Shown: positions 23,438 to 34,146 of the stretch, piece after piece
Position numbering within the stretch: the stretch's first letter is position 1
Layout: every line of letters begins with the position of its first letter
NCBI GenBank assembly: GCA_900642245.1
Contig: CAAAJI010000034.1
Location: 203,385 to 267,384 of the forward strand
Reading direction: 5' to 3'
Length of the DNA: 64,000 bases
From: Fragilaria radians
Taxonomy: Eukaryota; Bacillariophyta; Fragilariophyceae; Fragilariales; Fragilariaceae
Position numbers and translations under genes: made by a program
Notes under the pieces: generated by a model
What the model was told of the DNA's origin: nothing
Databases searched by the model: none
Seen by the model: only the letters and a program-made list of their open reading frames with translations

Positions 23438-26400
23438 ATGAATAATTCAAGAGCACTCGATGACGATCGATCACTGAGCACAGTGACACAAGGCGAGTAC
23501 AGCAGGTCTATATCTGATTGTGGCTTCGAACACTACTCTTTACCTTTGAGCGGTCGGAGTAAGGAAATTGTGATATTGCTTGAGAAATATCATGACATGC
23601 TATGTAGCAATGGCGTTTCAGCAAATAAGGCAATTGTTGTAATTCATGGGGAAAGTGGAAGTGGTAAAACAAGTTTAGTCGAGATTCTACGAGAACCCGT
23701 ATCCAATAGTCGAGGATATTTCGTGACTGGAAAATTCTTTCAGCCGACAGATGGCGTGAAACATGAACCACATTCGGCCATTATGGCGGCATTCTCGGAT
23801 ATCTGTGATCTGGTACTACAGTCTAATGATCTCAATGATCGTAGGAAATCAGAAATAAAGAAAACTCTTGGGTCTTACGCACAGATTTTGATCAGATCAA
23901 TTTCAAATCTTGCTCCCTTTATTGACGGAGAAACAGAGTATGGAAATACCGTTACTGTAAACGAATCAGCCTTTGCAAGGTTTAGAGATGGATGTAGACA
24001 ATTTTTGAGGGCAATGTCTTCTGAGGAGCATCCCATTGTTCTATTTCTGGATGACATTCAATGGATGGATGAAGGCTCTCGACTTTTGATTGATATGATG
24101 CTATCAGCGGATGATTTAATCAAAAAATTCTACATTGTATTAGCATATCGTGAAGAGGACGCTGAGAGTGTGGGGAATTTTTTCGTGGATAAGAATCACG
24201 TTGTTGATATCCAGCTCAAAGGTCTTGACCAAGGATCAGTGAACCAAATCATTTCTGCTCTCTTGGCCTCGTCATCGTCTCAAATATTGTTGCTGAGCAA
24301 TTACATCAACTCTAGAACGATGGGCAATCCCTTTCACGTCGTTCAATTTATGAGCATGCTTCGAAAGGAAGGTTTGATCCGGTTTAATACAAGCAAGGAC
24401 CAATGGGTTTTCAACGTTGAGGAAATTCAGAGAGAAATGAAAAATTCGGATACTCTGTTAGAAGTGTTGTCTCGTCGAATTATGCATTTGAGCGAACCAG
24501 TACAGACCGTCTTAAAGATAGCATCCATGATTGGATTTTTCTTCCCGGAATCAGTATTTTTGCCTGTCGTTTCAGCAGAAATTCGGCGGACTGAAAGTGA
24601 CACGACAGATCCAAAGTATTTGGCTGGATTTTCAAGAGCTTTGGATCTTGTTAGTGAAGCCATGCGAGAAGGATTCATTGAGTCTGCTGATAATGGATGG
24701 CAGTTTGCTCACGACAAACTACAAGCTTCCTTCCAATCCTCGATTGAAATTTCTGAGAAACGAAGATTACACGGCGTACTTGGAAATCATTATTTATTCC
24801 ATCGCGTTACAAGTGATTGTATCTGCTACGCCGCTTTTCACCTGAATAAGTCATATGAATACTCCAAAGGATGTGAACGTGTGGATAAAATTGCCCGTAT
24901 CAATCTTGAGGCTGCCAAGCGATGCATGGACATATCTGCATTCACGAAGGCAACGGAATGGTCGCGCATGGGCTTGGTTATACTGAATGATATAAACCCC
25001 GAAGATAAGTGGACTAAGAATTTCAAGCTGACTTTGGAGCTTACGGAAATCCTCGCCAAAATGGAATTTGTTACTGGAAATTTAGAAAGTTGCAAGAAAT
25101 TGAGTCAGGAAGCTATTCAGCATTGCAATTCCGTGGATGCAAAACTCAATCTCTTGATTATAAATATAGAAGCGCATATGCTTGGTCACAATAAGGACGA
25201 GTCTATTAATGCCGTTCAACGAGCATTACGAGAAATGGGAATAAGCCTCCCACGTCATATAAACTGTATCACTTTCCGTTGGAAGCTCCGAAAAGTACGG
25301 TCATTACTATCGAAAAAAACTATGGATGACTTGGGGGGCACAGGAATCATGAATAATCGTCGCATGGCAACAAGTGTGAAATGGCTTGTAGATCTATTCT
25401 CTTATTGTTTGCTTCGTGACGATGAAATTCTGGCACTTTACTCCGCTTTATTAGCTACAGAACTGACTGTCAAACACGGGATATTTTCCTATAGCACAAC
25501 TGCGTTTGTGATATATGGTATCGTCGAAGTTTTCTTTGGACACGCAGATCGAGCTAGAAAATGCGGTGAGGTTGCCATGAAAATACTGAAAAAGAATAAT
25601 CTTAAAGATAGGGAATGCTCTACTGTTGAGTTGAAGCTCTCCTTTATTTCTCACTGGAGTATGAAGTTAAAAACGCTGGTTCCCATCCTAGAGGACGTTA
25701 TGAATGGTGCTGTGAAATCAGGTGACGTAATATATGGTGGTTTCTGCCTGGTGCATAGCTTTCAATTTAGATTTTTATCTGGTGAAAGTCTCAAATCACT
25801 TGAATCTAATATGCGGGCTCACTATTCTCAAATAATAGACAATGGACTTGATGCCATGATGTGGTGGTCACAACCTTGTTTACAATTCGCTATTAACATG
25901 CGGCGATCAACATTAGATTGGAGGGAGCTCACCACGTTATCAGGGGAGATTATGAATGAGGATGATTTCACTTCAAAGATACTTGCTTCAAAGCTTGAGT
26001 CTATGCTGATAGTCCTTTGGACCTTCAAAGCTTACTTGGCATTCAATTTTGGATACTTTGAATTGGCTGACGAAATCTATGACAAATTGAAAGGGCAAAA
26101 GATTCTCACCAATACCTCCTATATTGGTCCATTTTATTACTTTCTCGGTGCAATGATTTCTTTCGAGCGTTATCGCGAAACCAAGAAACGATTCTTCCTC
26201 AGAAAAGCTCGGCAAAACACCGAAGTCATGAAAAGATTTAACAAGTCAGGTAATCCTAACACCGTCGAGTTCCTGGCGATAATGAAGGCTGAAGGAATTT
26301 CGGTTAAATCTAGGGATGAAATGGCTATTAAGTCTGCGTATTCTATAGCAATCGATGATTGTGCAAAGGTAGGCTTTGTTCATTTGGAAGCGCTAGCACA

Positions 26401-26557
26401 TGAAAGGCTTAGTTCCGAGCTTTATGGTTTGCGAGACTATCGTCAGTCAAAACTTCATTTGAACCGAGCAATTGAGATTTGTGAAGTATCATGGGAAGCA
26501 ACGGGTAAACGTGACTGGTTACTTTCAGTTGAACGAAATCGTTTCAATCCTCAGTGA
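23438..26557 (+). CDS. STAND/AAA_16-type ATPase with long helical (TPR-like) C-terminus
   Basis: An intronless gene of 1039 aa from the ATG at 23438. An in-frame ATG at 23345 would add 31 unlikely residues. The Walker A motif GESGSGKTSL is at residues 71-80, and Walker B with the following acidic residues (IVLFLDDIQWMDE) is at about 200-212. Conserved AAA_16 features follow, such as LAYREED and the DLVSEAMREGF/FAHDKLQAS region that resembles the winged helix. Residues ~480-1039 are continuous amphipathic helices typical of TPR-like repeats. In many large relatives this ATPase plus TPR module is joined to a kinase, histidine kinase or cyclase. Here the protein stops after the helical part (RDWLLSVERNRFNPQ) without any such output domain. 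The likely role is a signalling switch or scaffold; the ligand is unknown. Confidence 0.8.
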   Translation: MNNSRALDDDRSLSTVTQGEYSRSISDCGFEHYSLPLSGRSKEIVILLEKYHDMLCSNGVSANKAIVVIHGESGSGKTSLVEILREPVSNSRGYFVTGKFFQPTDGVKHEPHSAIMAAFSDICDLVLQSNDLNDRRKSEIKKTLGSYAQILIRSISNLAPFIDGETEYGNTVTVNESAFARFRDGCRQFLRAMSSEEHPIVLFLDDIQWMDEGSRLLIDMMLSADDLIKKFYIVLAYREEDAESVGNFFVDKNHVVDIQLKGLDQGSVNQIISALLASSSSQILLLSNYINSRTMGNPFHVVQFMSMLRKEGLIRFNTSKDQWVFNVEEIQREMKNSDTLLEVLSRRIMHLSEPVQTVLKIASMIGFFFPESVFLPVVSAEIRRTESDTTDPKYLAGFSRALDLVSEAMREGFIESADNGWQFAHDKLQASFQSSIEISEKRRLHGVLGNHYLFHRVTSDCICYAAFHLNKSYEYSKGCERVDKIARINLEAAKRCMDISAFTKATEWSRMGLVILNDINPEDKWTKNFKLTLELTEILAKMEFVTGNLESCKKLSQEAIQHCNSVDAKLNLLIINIEAHMLGHNKDESINAVQRALREMGISLPRHINCITFRWKLRKVRSLLSKKTMDDLGGTGIMNNRRMATSVKWLVDLFSYCLLRDDEILALYSALLATELTVKHGIFSYSTTAFVIYGIVEVFFGHADRARKCGEVAMKILKKNNLKDRECSTVELKLSFISHWSMKLKTLVPILEDVMNGAVKSGDVIYGGFCLVHSFQFRFLSGESLKSLESNMRAHYSQIIDNGLDAMMWWSQPCLQFAINMRRSTLDWRELTTLSGEIMNEDDFTSKILASKLESMLIVLWTFKAYLAFNFGYFELADEIYDKLKGQKILTNTSYIGPFYYFLGAMISFERYRETKKRFFLRKARQNTEVMKRFNKSGNPNTVEFLAIMKAEGISVKSRDEMAIKSAYSIAIDDCAKVGFVHLEALAHERLSSELYGLRDYRQSKLHLNRAIEICEVSWEATGKRDWLLSVERNRFNPQ

Positions 26558-27115
26558 ATGGATCAAAGCTTTCATTACGAATTTATTCCTTTCTTTGGCT
26601 TTATAATGTGTGACTCTTAGAATAAGCATTAGAGTGATCTTTCTCTCTATCTGCACCATAAAGTAAGACAACTTTTTGATATTTATTTTCTGATAGATAA
26701 ACACTCGAAATCTTATCATCTAGGGAGCAAATGAAATCTTCTACATAAATGATTTCGAGGTTTTTCATTTCACAATTAAAAAAAGTTGTATGTGAGATTA
26801 TCGAATCCCATTCGAATTGCCAACTCATGTCATGGAGTCATGAAGCCAAAATTATGGGTAGTCTAAATAGCACCATCGTCGGACGAAGTAAAGGAGGTGG
26901 GGTGGTCATTGCTTTGTAACTACTGAGAAATTAACAGCACGTGGGTTTCTTTGAGATGCTATGAGAGCACAATGCATGAGGCTGCAAAAGGCTTTTCAAA
27001 TTTTGGTTGACATGGGATATTAATTTGAAACATAATAATCAGGAGGAGAGTATAAGGGCGTCTGCAAGAGAATATGTGTATGTTAGACTTTATTCTTTGT
27101 CAGATTCCTTGTATG
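26558..27115. other. 3' region between convergent genes
   Basis: The ATPase (+) and PRORP (-) genes end facing each other. This AT-rich interval of ~560 bp carries their 3' flanks, and I see no other feature. Confidence 0.5.
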
Positions 27116-28918
27116 TTAGACTTGAGGGCATATACACAAATATGTTTCTTCGTCAGGTTCATCCTCCATAGCTGTATGGATCCCGTCTAAAAAACGATTC
27201 TCATCGCCTCGCTTGGTCAATGGTATAACCAAGCCACCACCCACGGATTGTACCCTACGACTATACTTCTTGGGGAAAATCAATTCCAATGTCCGTATAC
27301 CCTCGAGAGTGACAGGGAATGCAAAGTGAATCTGATGTCTTTCCTTCCATCTCACAAATGACCTAGTTTCCAACATTTGAAAGTGATGATCTCTCATCTC
27401 ATCATTCGTGACGACAAGTGTCCTTTTCCCCCACAATGCTGCATGCAACCAAAACCAATCATCATTCATGCCTGGGTTAGCTTGATAGATGTTACCATCC
27501 CACTTTTTAACGATGGGAACTGCCCACTCTGGCATGAGATTTGCAGCAAAATGTCTGGAGTGTAGTATAACGAGGACATTTTTACCGAGGTCCAAAAAAT
27601 GTTGTATCACTTGGTCTACCTGCCTATAATCGATATGTCTGGGAGCATTGGGAAAGTTTTGCTTGTAATATCCCACATTCGCTCCATCAATCACAATGTC
27701 AAGGCCTTGGGGATATGCCTTATCTAAAAAGGCTTGAAATTGATTCCAATATCTTTCTCTTTCTGTCACATTAATTTTCCGTAGTTTAAGTCCCTTTCCA
27801 CCACCTTGATATTGAGATTCATGACCATCTACCGCACCTTGCAATACAATGGATTGATTGTATTTCAGCATGCTTTGCCACGCATTCGAAGATAAAGGAA
27901 CCGGTTTCAATGTAACCCCTGCTAAACAACCTGTTTGGAGTATTCCATCCTTAATGGAACATCCAAAGTCAATTTTCCAAGGCAAACTGTTCACAGTATT
28001 TAGAGTAACCACAGGTCCCATTGTAGGAGCACACGTGGGAGGAAAGTGTATTGTGTCACCATTGATCACATTATTATTTGGTTGTGTCATAGTAGCATGG
28101 GGAGATTGGAACCAAGCCACCAAAGTATTGATTGCTAACTTACTGGGTACCAAGATATCTTCTGCTAATTCTGATAAGACACGTTCCATCAATTTTATGC
28201 TTCCAGTCTTCAAGGCACATCGTATCAAGGAAATGTATTCCTTTTCGGTGAGAGAAAGTTTGTGTTGATCTAATCGAACCCATACATCGATAGCACGATC
28301 CAAGCATCCTTCCTCACAATATGCTTTTAGTAAATAGGAATACAATCGTAATTTTGGCTTACATTGCTGTGTATGTTCAGCCTCTCGTAATAATTGGTCC
28401 GCTTCCTCAAGTCGATTCGATTTTGAGAGCATCCGAATCAAGGCTGTATAGGCATTTTCGTTCAGGGGAAGCTTCCTATCTTCCATATACTTTTTGATCT
28501 GAAAAGCCAATTCATAGCGTGATGCAGTATCAATTTCTGTCCGAGGTTTGGTCTCCATATGGATAAGTAATTTGTTGGACATGTCATTGTCCTTGGATAG
28601 TTTGGGAGTCCCAATATGTAATGGACGATCTCCAAGGCCGTCGCAAAGATTAATTAAACTATAAAGAGACTGGGGCTCCAATAAAATTTGTTCTTTTGTA
28701 GCATTCAAGTAAATGTCCATGGCTTGAGCTAAATCATTGTCACGACAACATATTTGAATGGAACGACGTAATTCAATAACTTCTTTACTCGGCTTCGATT
28801 TCGATGATTTTCTTTGAATTGGACGATCCGATAAATCATCCTCTCTGTCTAAGCTTTCAGCTTGACGCTTCTTGCTATCCTCTTGTAGATTCGTGTCTGT
28901 CTGCATCAGGGTCGACAT
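27116..28918 (-). CDS. Protein-only RNase P (PRORP), tRNA 5'-end processing
   Basis: An intronless gene of 600 aa. PRORP enzymes cut the 5' leader from precursor tRNAs without an RNA subunit. Residues ~45-290 form pentatricopeptide-type helical repeats (for example NAYTALIRMLSKSNRLEEAD). A central segment and a NYN metallonuclease domain follow. Asp411 lies in DGANVGYY, Asp486 and Asp487 in NDDWFWLHAAL, and Asp506 in VTNDEMRDHHF. Their spacing (75, 76 and 95 residues from the first) matches the catalytic Asp set known from plant PRORP. RWKERHQIHFAF follows, as in the family. His581 and Cys595 fit two zinc ligands. At the CxxC position only the first Cys (C331) is present and the second is Gly334 (CLAG). 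No clear targeting peptide is seen and the N-terminus is charged with a basic KRKSSKSK-like stretch, so a nuclear location is possible. Recognition is firm. Confidence 0.92.
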   Translation of the reverse strand: MSTLMQTDTNLQEDSKKRQAESLDREDDLSDRPIQRKSSKSKPSKEVIELRRSIQICCRDNDLAQAMDIYLNATKEQILLEPQSLYSLINLCDGLGDRPLHIGTPKLSKDNDMSNKLLIHMETKPRTEIDTASRYELAFQIKKYMEDRKLPLNENAYTALIRMLSKSNRLEEADQLLREAEHTQQCKPKLRLYSYLLKAYCEEGCLDRAIDVWVRLDQHKLSLTEKEYISLIRCALKTGSIKLMERVLSELAEDILVPSKLAINTLVAWFQSPHATMTQPNNNVINGDTIHFPPTCAPTMGPVVTLNTVNSLPWKIDFGCSIKDGILQTGCLAGVTLKPVPLSSNAWQSMLKYNQSIVLQGAVDGHESQYQGGGKGLKLRKINVTERERYWNQFQAFLDKAYPQGLDIVIDGANVGYYKQNFPNAPRHIDYRQVDQVIQHFLDLGKNVLVILHSRHFAANLMPEWAVPIVKKWDGNIYQANPGMNDDWFWLHAALWGKRTLVVTNDEMRDHHFQMLETRSFVRWKERHQIHFAFPVTLEGIRTLELIFPKKYSRRVQSVGGGLVIPLTKRGDENRFLDGIHTAMEDEPDEETYLCICPQV

Positions 28919-29854
28919 GAAGTCTTAAATTTTAATTTCTCTTTATCTCTTGCAACCACCAGTTTCTAAACACTGTGAATCATGCACCGGTGAAGGCTCT
29001 ATATACAGTACAACAATGAGAGTGAAAACTACAGTCCGTTATGGCCGTAACGCCTTGTGCGTTTTGTTAGTACAGTAGTACTCGAGAAAGTGATCGAGTA
29101 GTTAGGGTGAGCGACTGAAACCACTAGGGATATAGCTAATTCAAACTGTTTAGTCCAATTACAAATTTTAACAGGTTTATAAGCCATGAATCACATGGTT
29201 TAACAATATTGTTGTATGTTTGGGATGATTCTTATAATATTAATCCTTCAATTTTTTTTCATTTATTAAGATGACAAACAAGTAGAGAATTCAGTTTGTG
29301 AAGTTAACAGAACAATGATTTTTGCTCTATCCCAGGTGGATATGCGCATTTACGAACGAATTTTCAAGGTGTAAAAATTATGATCTATTTTATCAATCTA
29401 AAATTACGCTGTATGTAGAAACAATACTAGCGTAGACTTCCATATGTAAAAAACACCGAACTGGATCAGGTTCAATCTGATCCACTGACATAAGTGCTAC
29501 TTTCTATTATCACTACTTGGGATAGAGATATCAATAATACATTTATATACTTTGATAACATCAAAACGTTTATGAACAATAATGATTAGAAAATCATCTC
29601 TTTTTTCTTACTCAAGATAATTTTCATATATTATCTTGTTTGTACTCTTGATTAGCTCTCCTGAGCATCATTAAATTAATATTATAGTAAGATTAAAGAG
29701 TATTTTCTTACCTCTGTACTATAATATATTACATTCGCCCCCAAGATTATACTTTAACCTTGTTGAGCGTTTTTGTAGCACTTGATTGAGACTAATGTGT
29801 CATCATTCATTTTTTTGTGAATATTTGAATAACACATGTGATTTTGTTATCACC
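28919..29854. other. Intergenic, AT-rich
   Basis: Upstream flank of PRORP followed by AT-rich sequence with no supported gene. Around 29835 a short stretch (CACATGTGATTTTGTTATCACC) resembles 55825-55850, so the repeat family described next may begin slightly earlier than its main homology. Confidence 0.4.
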
Positions 29855-31015
29855 TAAATCTCAAAGAAGTAGCCAAAGATCGAGGTCAGCAAAAGAATGA
29901 ATTGTTTAATTAATCAAAGGAAGAGTAGAATGTCTCATTGTAGTTACCTACAAAGAAGCGTGAGGAAACTTGACATTTTGACATACCAAGAGTTTTATAT
30001 CATGGAAGAAACAAGCACATCATATGTATAACCTGAAGAAATATCGGCTGTTCACAACGTAATTGCTGTTTTAAATGTGAAAATACATCTGCTATAGTCA
30101 TTATCATCATCCTCCCAAAAGTGCATTCTTCTTTCCCGGCCTTGCTAGATTTTTCGTACTTAGAAGCAGAATATCTGAAAGCCTCAAAAACGTTAAATCT
30201 ATTAACTCAAAAAACAACAGCCTTTCATTTGTTCTGTGATTGTCATTTTAATTGTGCCACTTTATCTGGTATCTTCATCAAAGGTCTCCCATATTTTATT
30301 CGTTCTTACATGCTAGCTACGCAGGCACGTAAAGAGGATGGAATTATATACTTCAATAATACAAAGCATAAAAAGTGTTATCTAGTATTTCAAAAAGCAA
30401 CATCCATTCTCATCTTCAGTAATTGTTGTTTTTGAATTGCTAATAAATCTGATGACTTAATCATCTATATTGGCATATAATTACACTGCTAGTTGTTTCT
30501 CATTATGGAAGAAAATGACATCTTGTGAATTAATCTTTTGTTTTTATTTTATTGATGTGTAATACTATTGTTCAATGTGATACTTAACCAATATTATCTT
30601 TAACTTTTCTTCAATTTTATCTTATTGATTTGTGTTCTTTAAGAGTTGTCAACACCTGTTTACTGATTTAGTTTAGTATCTCTAATGCCTTGTCTGATTG
30701 CTCACAAGTGCAATGTAAATACAGTTGCTGTTTGAAGGATATCTCATGTCTATTCCATGTGGTATATTATGCTGAACTGTTACAAGGACAGGAACAAGTG
30801 TCTCAATTCAACCATTCAAAGCCCTTACCAACATTTGTCTGATCCAAAATTACTAATGAAAAGAGGGCGTTGTTAAATTATTCAAGGAAGTATATTGTTA
30901 TCTATATTGTGCCATTAATAAGCAACTGATGGAAAAAATGTGTGTGCTTTGAGTGATATGATATAAACATTTATTTTGGTCCTACCTCTAATAACTAATA
31001 TTTGTGGATTAAGTG
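29855..31015 (+). repeat. Direct repeat R1 (~1.1 kb), pair with 36702-37846
   Basis: From about AAGTAGCCAAAGAT to CTAATATTTGTGGAT this segment repeats, in the same orientation and almost base for base, at 36702-37846. Its right half also resembles the 3' flanks of the M11 protease copies (the segment with GAGTTGTCAACACC and CTAATGCCTTGTCTGATTGCTCAC recurs at 50680-50800 and 63115-63230). The 104-codon frame at 30121-30435 is a passenger of the repeat and has no known domain. It could be a long terminal repeat or another dispersed unit. I saw no clear TG...CA ends. Confidence 0.8.
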
Positions 31016-31250
31016 TTCGCAAACCGTCTCTTCAAATATCAAAGATGAAAGTAAAAGAGGTAATTAACTTGAACAAGCAAATTAAAAGAAGATTGAAATA
31101 GAAAGGTTGTGATTAAATAAAGATGTTATTCTGATTGCTTTGCTGAAGTTGCTGAAGTTGCTGAAGTGTGCATTCTTTCTAAATATCCCTTATGGATAAA
31201 CCCTAAACATATAAAACTAAGTTGTGAATGAACGTAAGGGATATTTCCAA
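31016..31250. repeat. LTR-like fragment related to the copia LTRs at 38.1 and 39.7 kb
   Basis: The order of motifs (GTTGTGATTA, then ATATCCCTTATGGATAA, then GAATGAACGTAAGGGAT) follows the LTRs of the deleted copia element at 38102-38290 and 39653-39845, but is diverged. It contains a short 9-bp tandem repeat (GCTGAAGTT, ~31141-31166) and a perfect 12-bp inverted repeat (31181-31192 with 31235-31246). A solo LTR is the simplest reading. Confidence 0.45.
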
Positions 31251-31698
31251 TATAAGCACACACAAAAACACAAGTTAGAGATAATCAACCACATCAGTGA
31301 TAAGGTATTGACAACTCTGAAACAAAGCAATACGATAGAATTGAAGACAAGTTTACAAGGCAATAAGTATTGACTGCATGGTAATGCTGGGTGTAATTTG
31401 AAAGCTTGTACAATATTTTGAACTCAACCAGCATCTGTGATGGTACATTTAAAAGTAATCACATGATTCTAACAATGCTACATTTTTATTCCAAGGAATC
31501 CAGCATATAATTTGTTACATGAAGCTGCCCAAGTACGTCTACATAAACTTAATTTTTATTTTGAATTTTAATCCATGCCTCTCTCATTTCACTTGCAATA
31601 AATATTTTTGTTTTATCTGCCATTCGTTGTCGGTTTTTCCACTCCCATTCAAACATGGTTGTTGATATCTTCTTATATATGATATTTGTTTTAACTTG
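31251..31698 (-). repeat. 3' flank of M11 protease copy 1 (shared with copy 2 flank)
   Basis: Read on the minus strand this flank follows the stop of the M11 gene and is similar over several hundred bases to the sequence after the second M11 gene (62721-63230) and to 50390-50800. Shared pieces include CAACAACCATG, TATGCTGGATT and AATGTAGCA. The M11 duplication unit therefore extends well beyond the coding exons. Confidence 0.65.
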
Positions 31699-33882
31699 TT
31701 AGTAAACAGCACAGAATCGCCCACTATGATTGCAGTCATTCTTACGGCATTGTTTGCCACCGATACAACAGTAGTTTTGAAGTTTTCCGTTGCAATCATT
31801 TGGGCATGTCATACAGTCCTCACCCAATTCGCATCTTCGGTTGAAATTGCAAGTGCCATTGGGATTTTTCTTAGTCGGAGCTGGCGACGGGGCTTTAGCG
31901 CGATGACGAGTGGGAGGTGGATTTGGCAGTGGTGTGGGAAACTCAGCGGGAAATTCAGTGGGGGGAAATTCAGTTGGAATTTCATTGGGAAATTTAGTGG
32001 TAAATTCGGTATTTGATGTCACTACAGGTGTAAATATCGGTGTTTCCTCAGATGTGACACCAGGTGAGAACACCGGTGAGGACACCGGTGAGGACACCGG
32101 TGCAGGCGGTGCATCAAACTGGATCGAAATTTCAGCTCGTCCAGGCACAGTTGTTGTGATGATAGAGACAACTCGAATCTGTAAGGAATTAGCGCTTCCA
32201 TTAAAGTCAGGAATAGTATACACACCATTGGTGTCCATTTTAGACACTAAATTCGATGTCCCAGAATGTTCAACACCAGTTTGCTTTGTCACTACCAAGA
32301 CTTGATCTGCACCCTCCAAAGTATTACTGTTCATCCCAATCTTTCGATTAAAATGGACGTATATATCTATTGTGGAAGTAATAATACGGACAATCATCTT
32401 ATCGTTTGAAGTTGCGCTTGATTTTTCAGCAAAACCGACCAGGTTTCCATTCCAATTGAAGATTCCATTATTTGGAAGCTCCACGTGATACTGACTGTAC
32501 CACCCTAGTTGGTACGTTTTAGCACCATTGAAGCACATCCTATCTCCCCACCAGCAGTATCCCTACGAGTTGAATCTAAAGTGAGCAAAAACGAGAAAAC
32601 ATTACAAACAGATATTTATCTCTCGATTGAATTACCATTACACCTGATCCATCGCCGTATTCTTCTGTTCCTTCACTCGAATGCCCTAAGTTGAGGTTAT
32701 GACCTAGACGGTATATTAGGAAATAGGTTATGGTCATTCGAGTATGCATTACTGTGGTGACGTACCTATCTCGTGCACTTGAATAAATGAATGTTGACAA
32801 TTATCATTGTTGAAAACTGACAGCCAATGATTTAAGAAGGCATATGCAACCCAATCTCCAGGTGTTCCGGGAGGGAGACACAGCATAACGTAATCTGCAA
32901 TCTGGTCAAGTGATGCTCCAAGATCAGATTGTGCTTGACTGACCATTGCGTCTCGAATAGTAGCGTCTGCTACGTTAGACACAAATGTGGTAGGAAGCGT
33001 TACAGTATACACACCATCGCTTCCCACCAAGCTGTTGGAGGTTAGCGGCGTAAATTGAAGTTTCCCATCCGAGCATGCGCTGAACTGACTCATTAAAGTC
33101 ACAGAATCTCCAAATGTACCAAAAATGTTATTCGAGAGGTCTGCCTCGGATGCTGTTGTTTCTTTATCCGCTGCAACGGCTCGAATAACAAGGACGCTCT
33201 TTGTTCCAGTAACCAGCTTCCTTTTCTTATCTTCATAGGAAGATTCGGTTAAGTCCCGAAATGAATTAGTCATAGATCCACTAACACTAGCAAGCTATAA
33301 CCACAATTGATGCACAGGATGATGAGTATTGCGCAATAATTGGTCATTTCAACAATGATGCTGATAACGTTACCTGTACAACTTCACCGGCTGGAAATAT
33401 AATCTCGTTCTTGTCGTCATCAATGACAGCATTCTCAGCAAAGAATGTAGTCGATCCACTTATGTTATTGTTTCTCCTAGCCCAAGAAGTCTTGAGTCCC
33501 TTAATTCGAACAAACCTCAAGTTTGCGCCATGACGGTCTTCTCCACGAATTTCACATAGGAGTGGTTGCTCTTCCTCTCGATGGTCTTCATAGTCTTTCT
33601 CAGCGATGATAACCAGGCAAGGTTTATTAAATCTCCGTTGACTATTGGGCCTAGCTCTCCTTTCAACATGATGATTGCCTTGTCCGCTCTATTGATTAAG
33701 ACGAACATGAAAAACATTACATGTATCAGCATATTGATTAAGACGAACATGAAAAAAATTACAGGTATCAGCATAATGATGAAAGGCCAATTTAAACATA
33801 CGGAAACAATCTCATGACTTACAGTTTGGTAAGCACCTATGTATAGAGCCAAGATTAAGTGGAGAGTTAGATTCACAATCAT
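31699..33882 (-). CDS. Secreted peptidase M11 (gametolysin-type) zinc metalloprotease, copy 1
   Basis: Five exons: 33882-33823, 33688-33374, 33294-32766, 32703-32636 and 32562-31699. All junctions are GT-AG and join in frame to 611 aa. Exon 1 alone encodes the signal peptide (MIVNLTLHLILALYIGAYQT). The zinc site HEIGHNLNLGH is at residues 299-309 and is split by intron 3 inside Gly302. Met324 ends exon 4 (YGDGSGVM). Exon 5 begins GYCWWGDRMCFNGAKTYQLGW, matching the M11 stretch after the active site. A Pro/Thr-rich linker with EFP repeats follows, then a Cys-rich ending (CELGEDCMTCPNDC to RFCAVY). M11 enzymes such as Chlamydomonas gametolysin digest cell-wall glycoproteins. An extracellular or wall-linked role here is inferred. 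All signature residues are present, so it looks functional. Confidence 0.85.
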
Positions 33883-34146
33883 GTTATTTGAATTTTATGT
33901 TTCGTTTTATTCGTTTAACAATCTGATCTGTTCGCGATTATATGTGAACAAATAATTCCTAACTTTTACCTAATTTTAGGAAGACTTACTCTTTGTTTGA
34001 GTCTTGGTTCTTAAACGTTTCGATATCATGCATGTATCAGACTTTTCTTGTTCATCTCAAAGCTATGCTGGCGCGTTAAATATCTACAGAGCTATATTTC
34101 AAATATTCCAATTAAAAATACCACACACATCATTGGCACTCTTGCG
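33883..34146 (-). promoter_or_regulatory. Upstream region of M11 copy 1
   Basis: Read on the minus strand, the ~70 bases before the ATG are similar to those before M11 copy 2 (shared pieces ATCGCGAACAGA / ATCGCGCAAAGAG, GATTGTTA and CGAATAAAAC). The proximal promoter was therefore duplicated with the gene. A hAT element begins at 34147. Confidence 0.5.

Noticed and set aside
30121..30435. Possible small Cys-containing protein in repeat R1, similar frames at 36853-37197 and 51160-51477
   Set aside because: The similarity follows from the DNA repeat. The frame length changes between copies and there is no start-codon conservation, so a conserved protein is not supported.
31910..32305. Gly/Val-rich plus-strand frame opposite M11 copy 1, also seen opposite copy 2 (62105-62629)
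   Set aside because: It is the antisense shadow of the EFPT/Pro-rich linker. The repeat makes the opposite strand open by composition.
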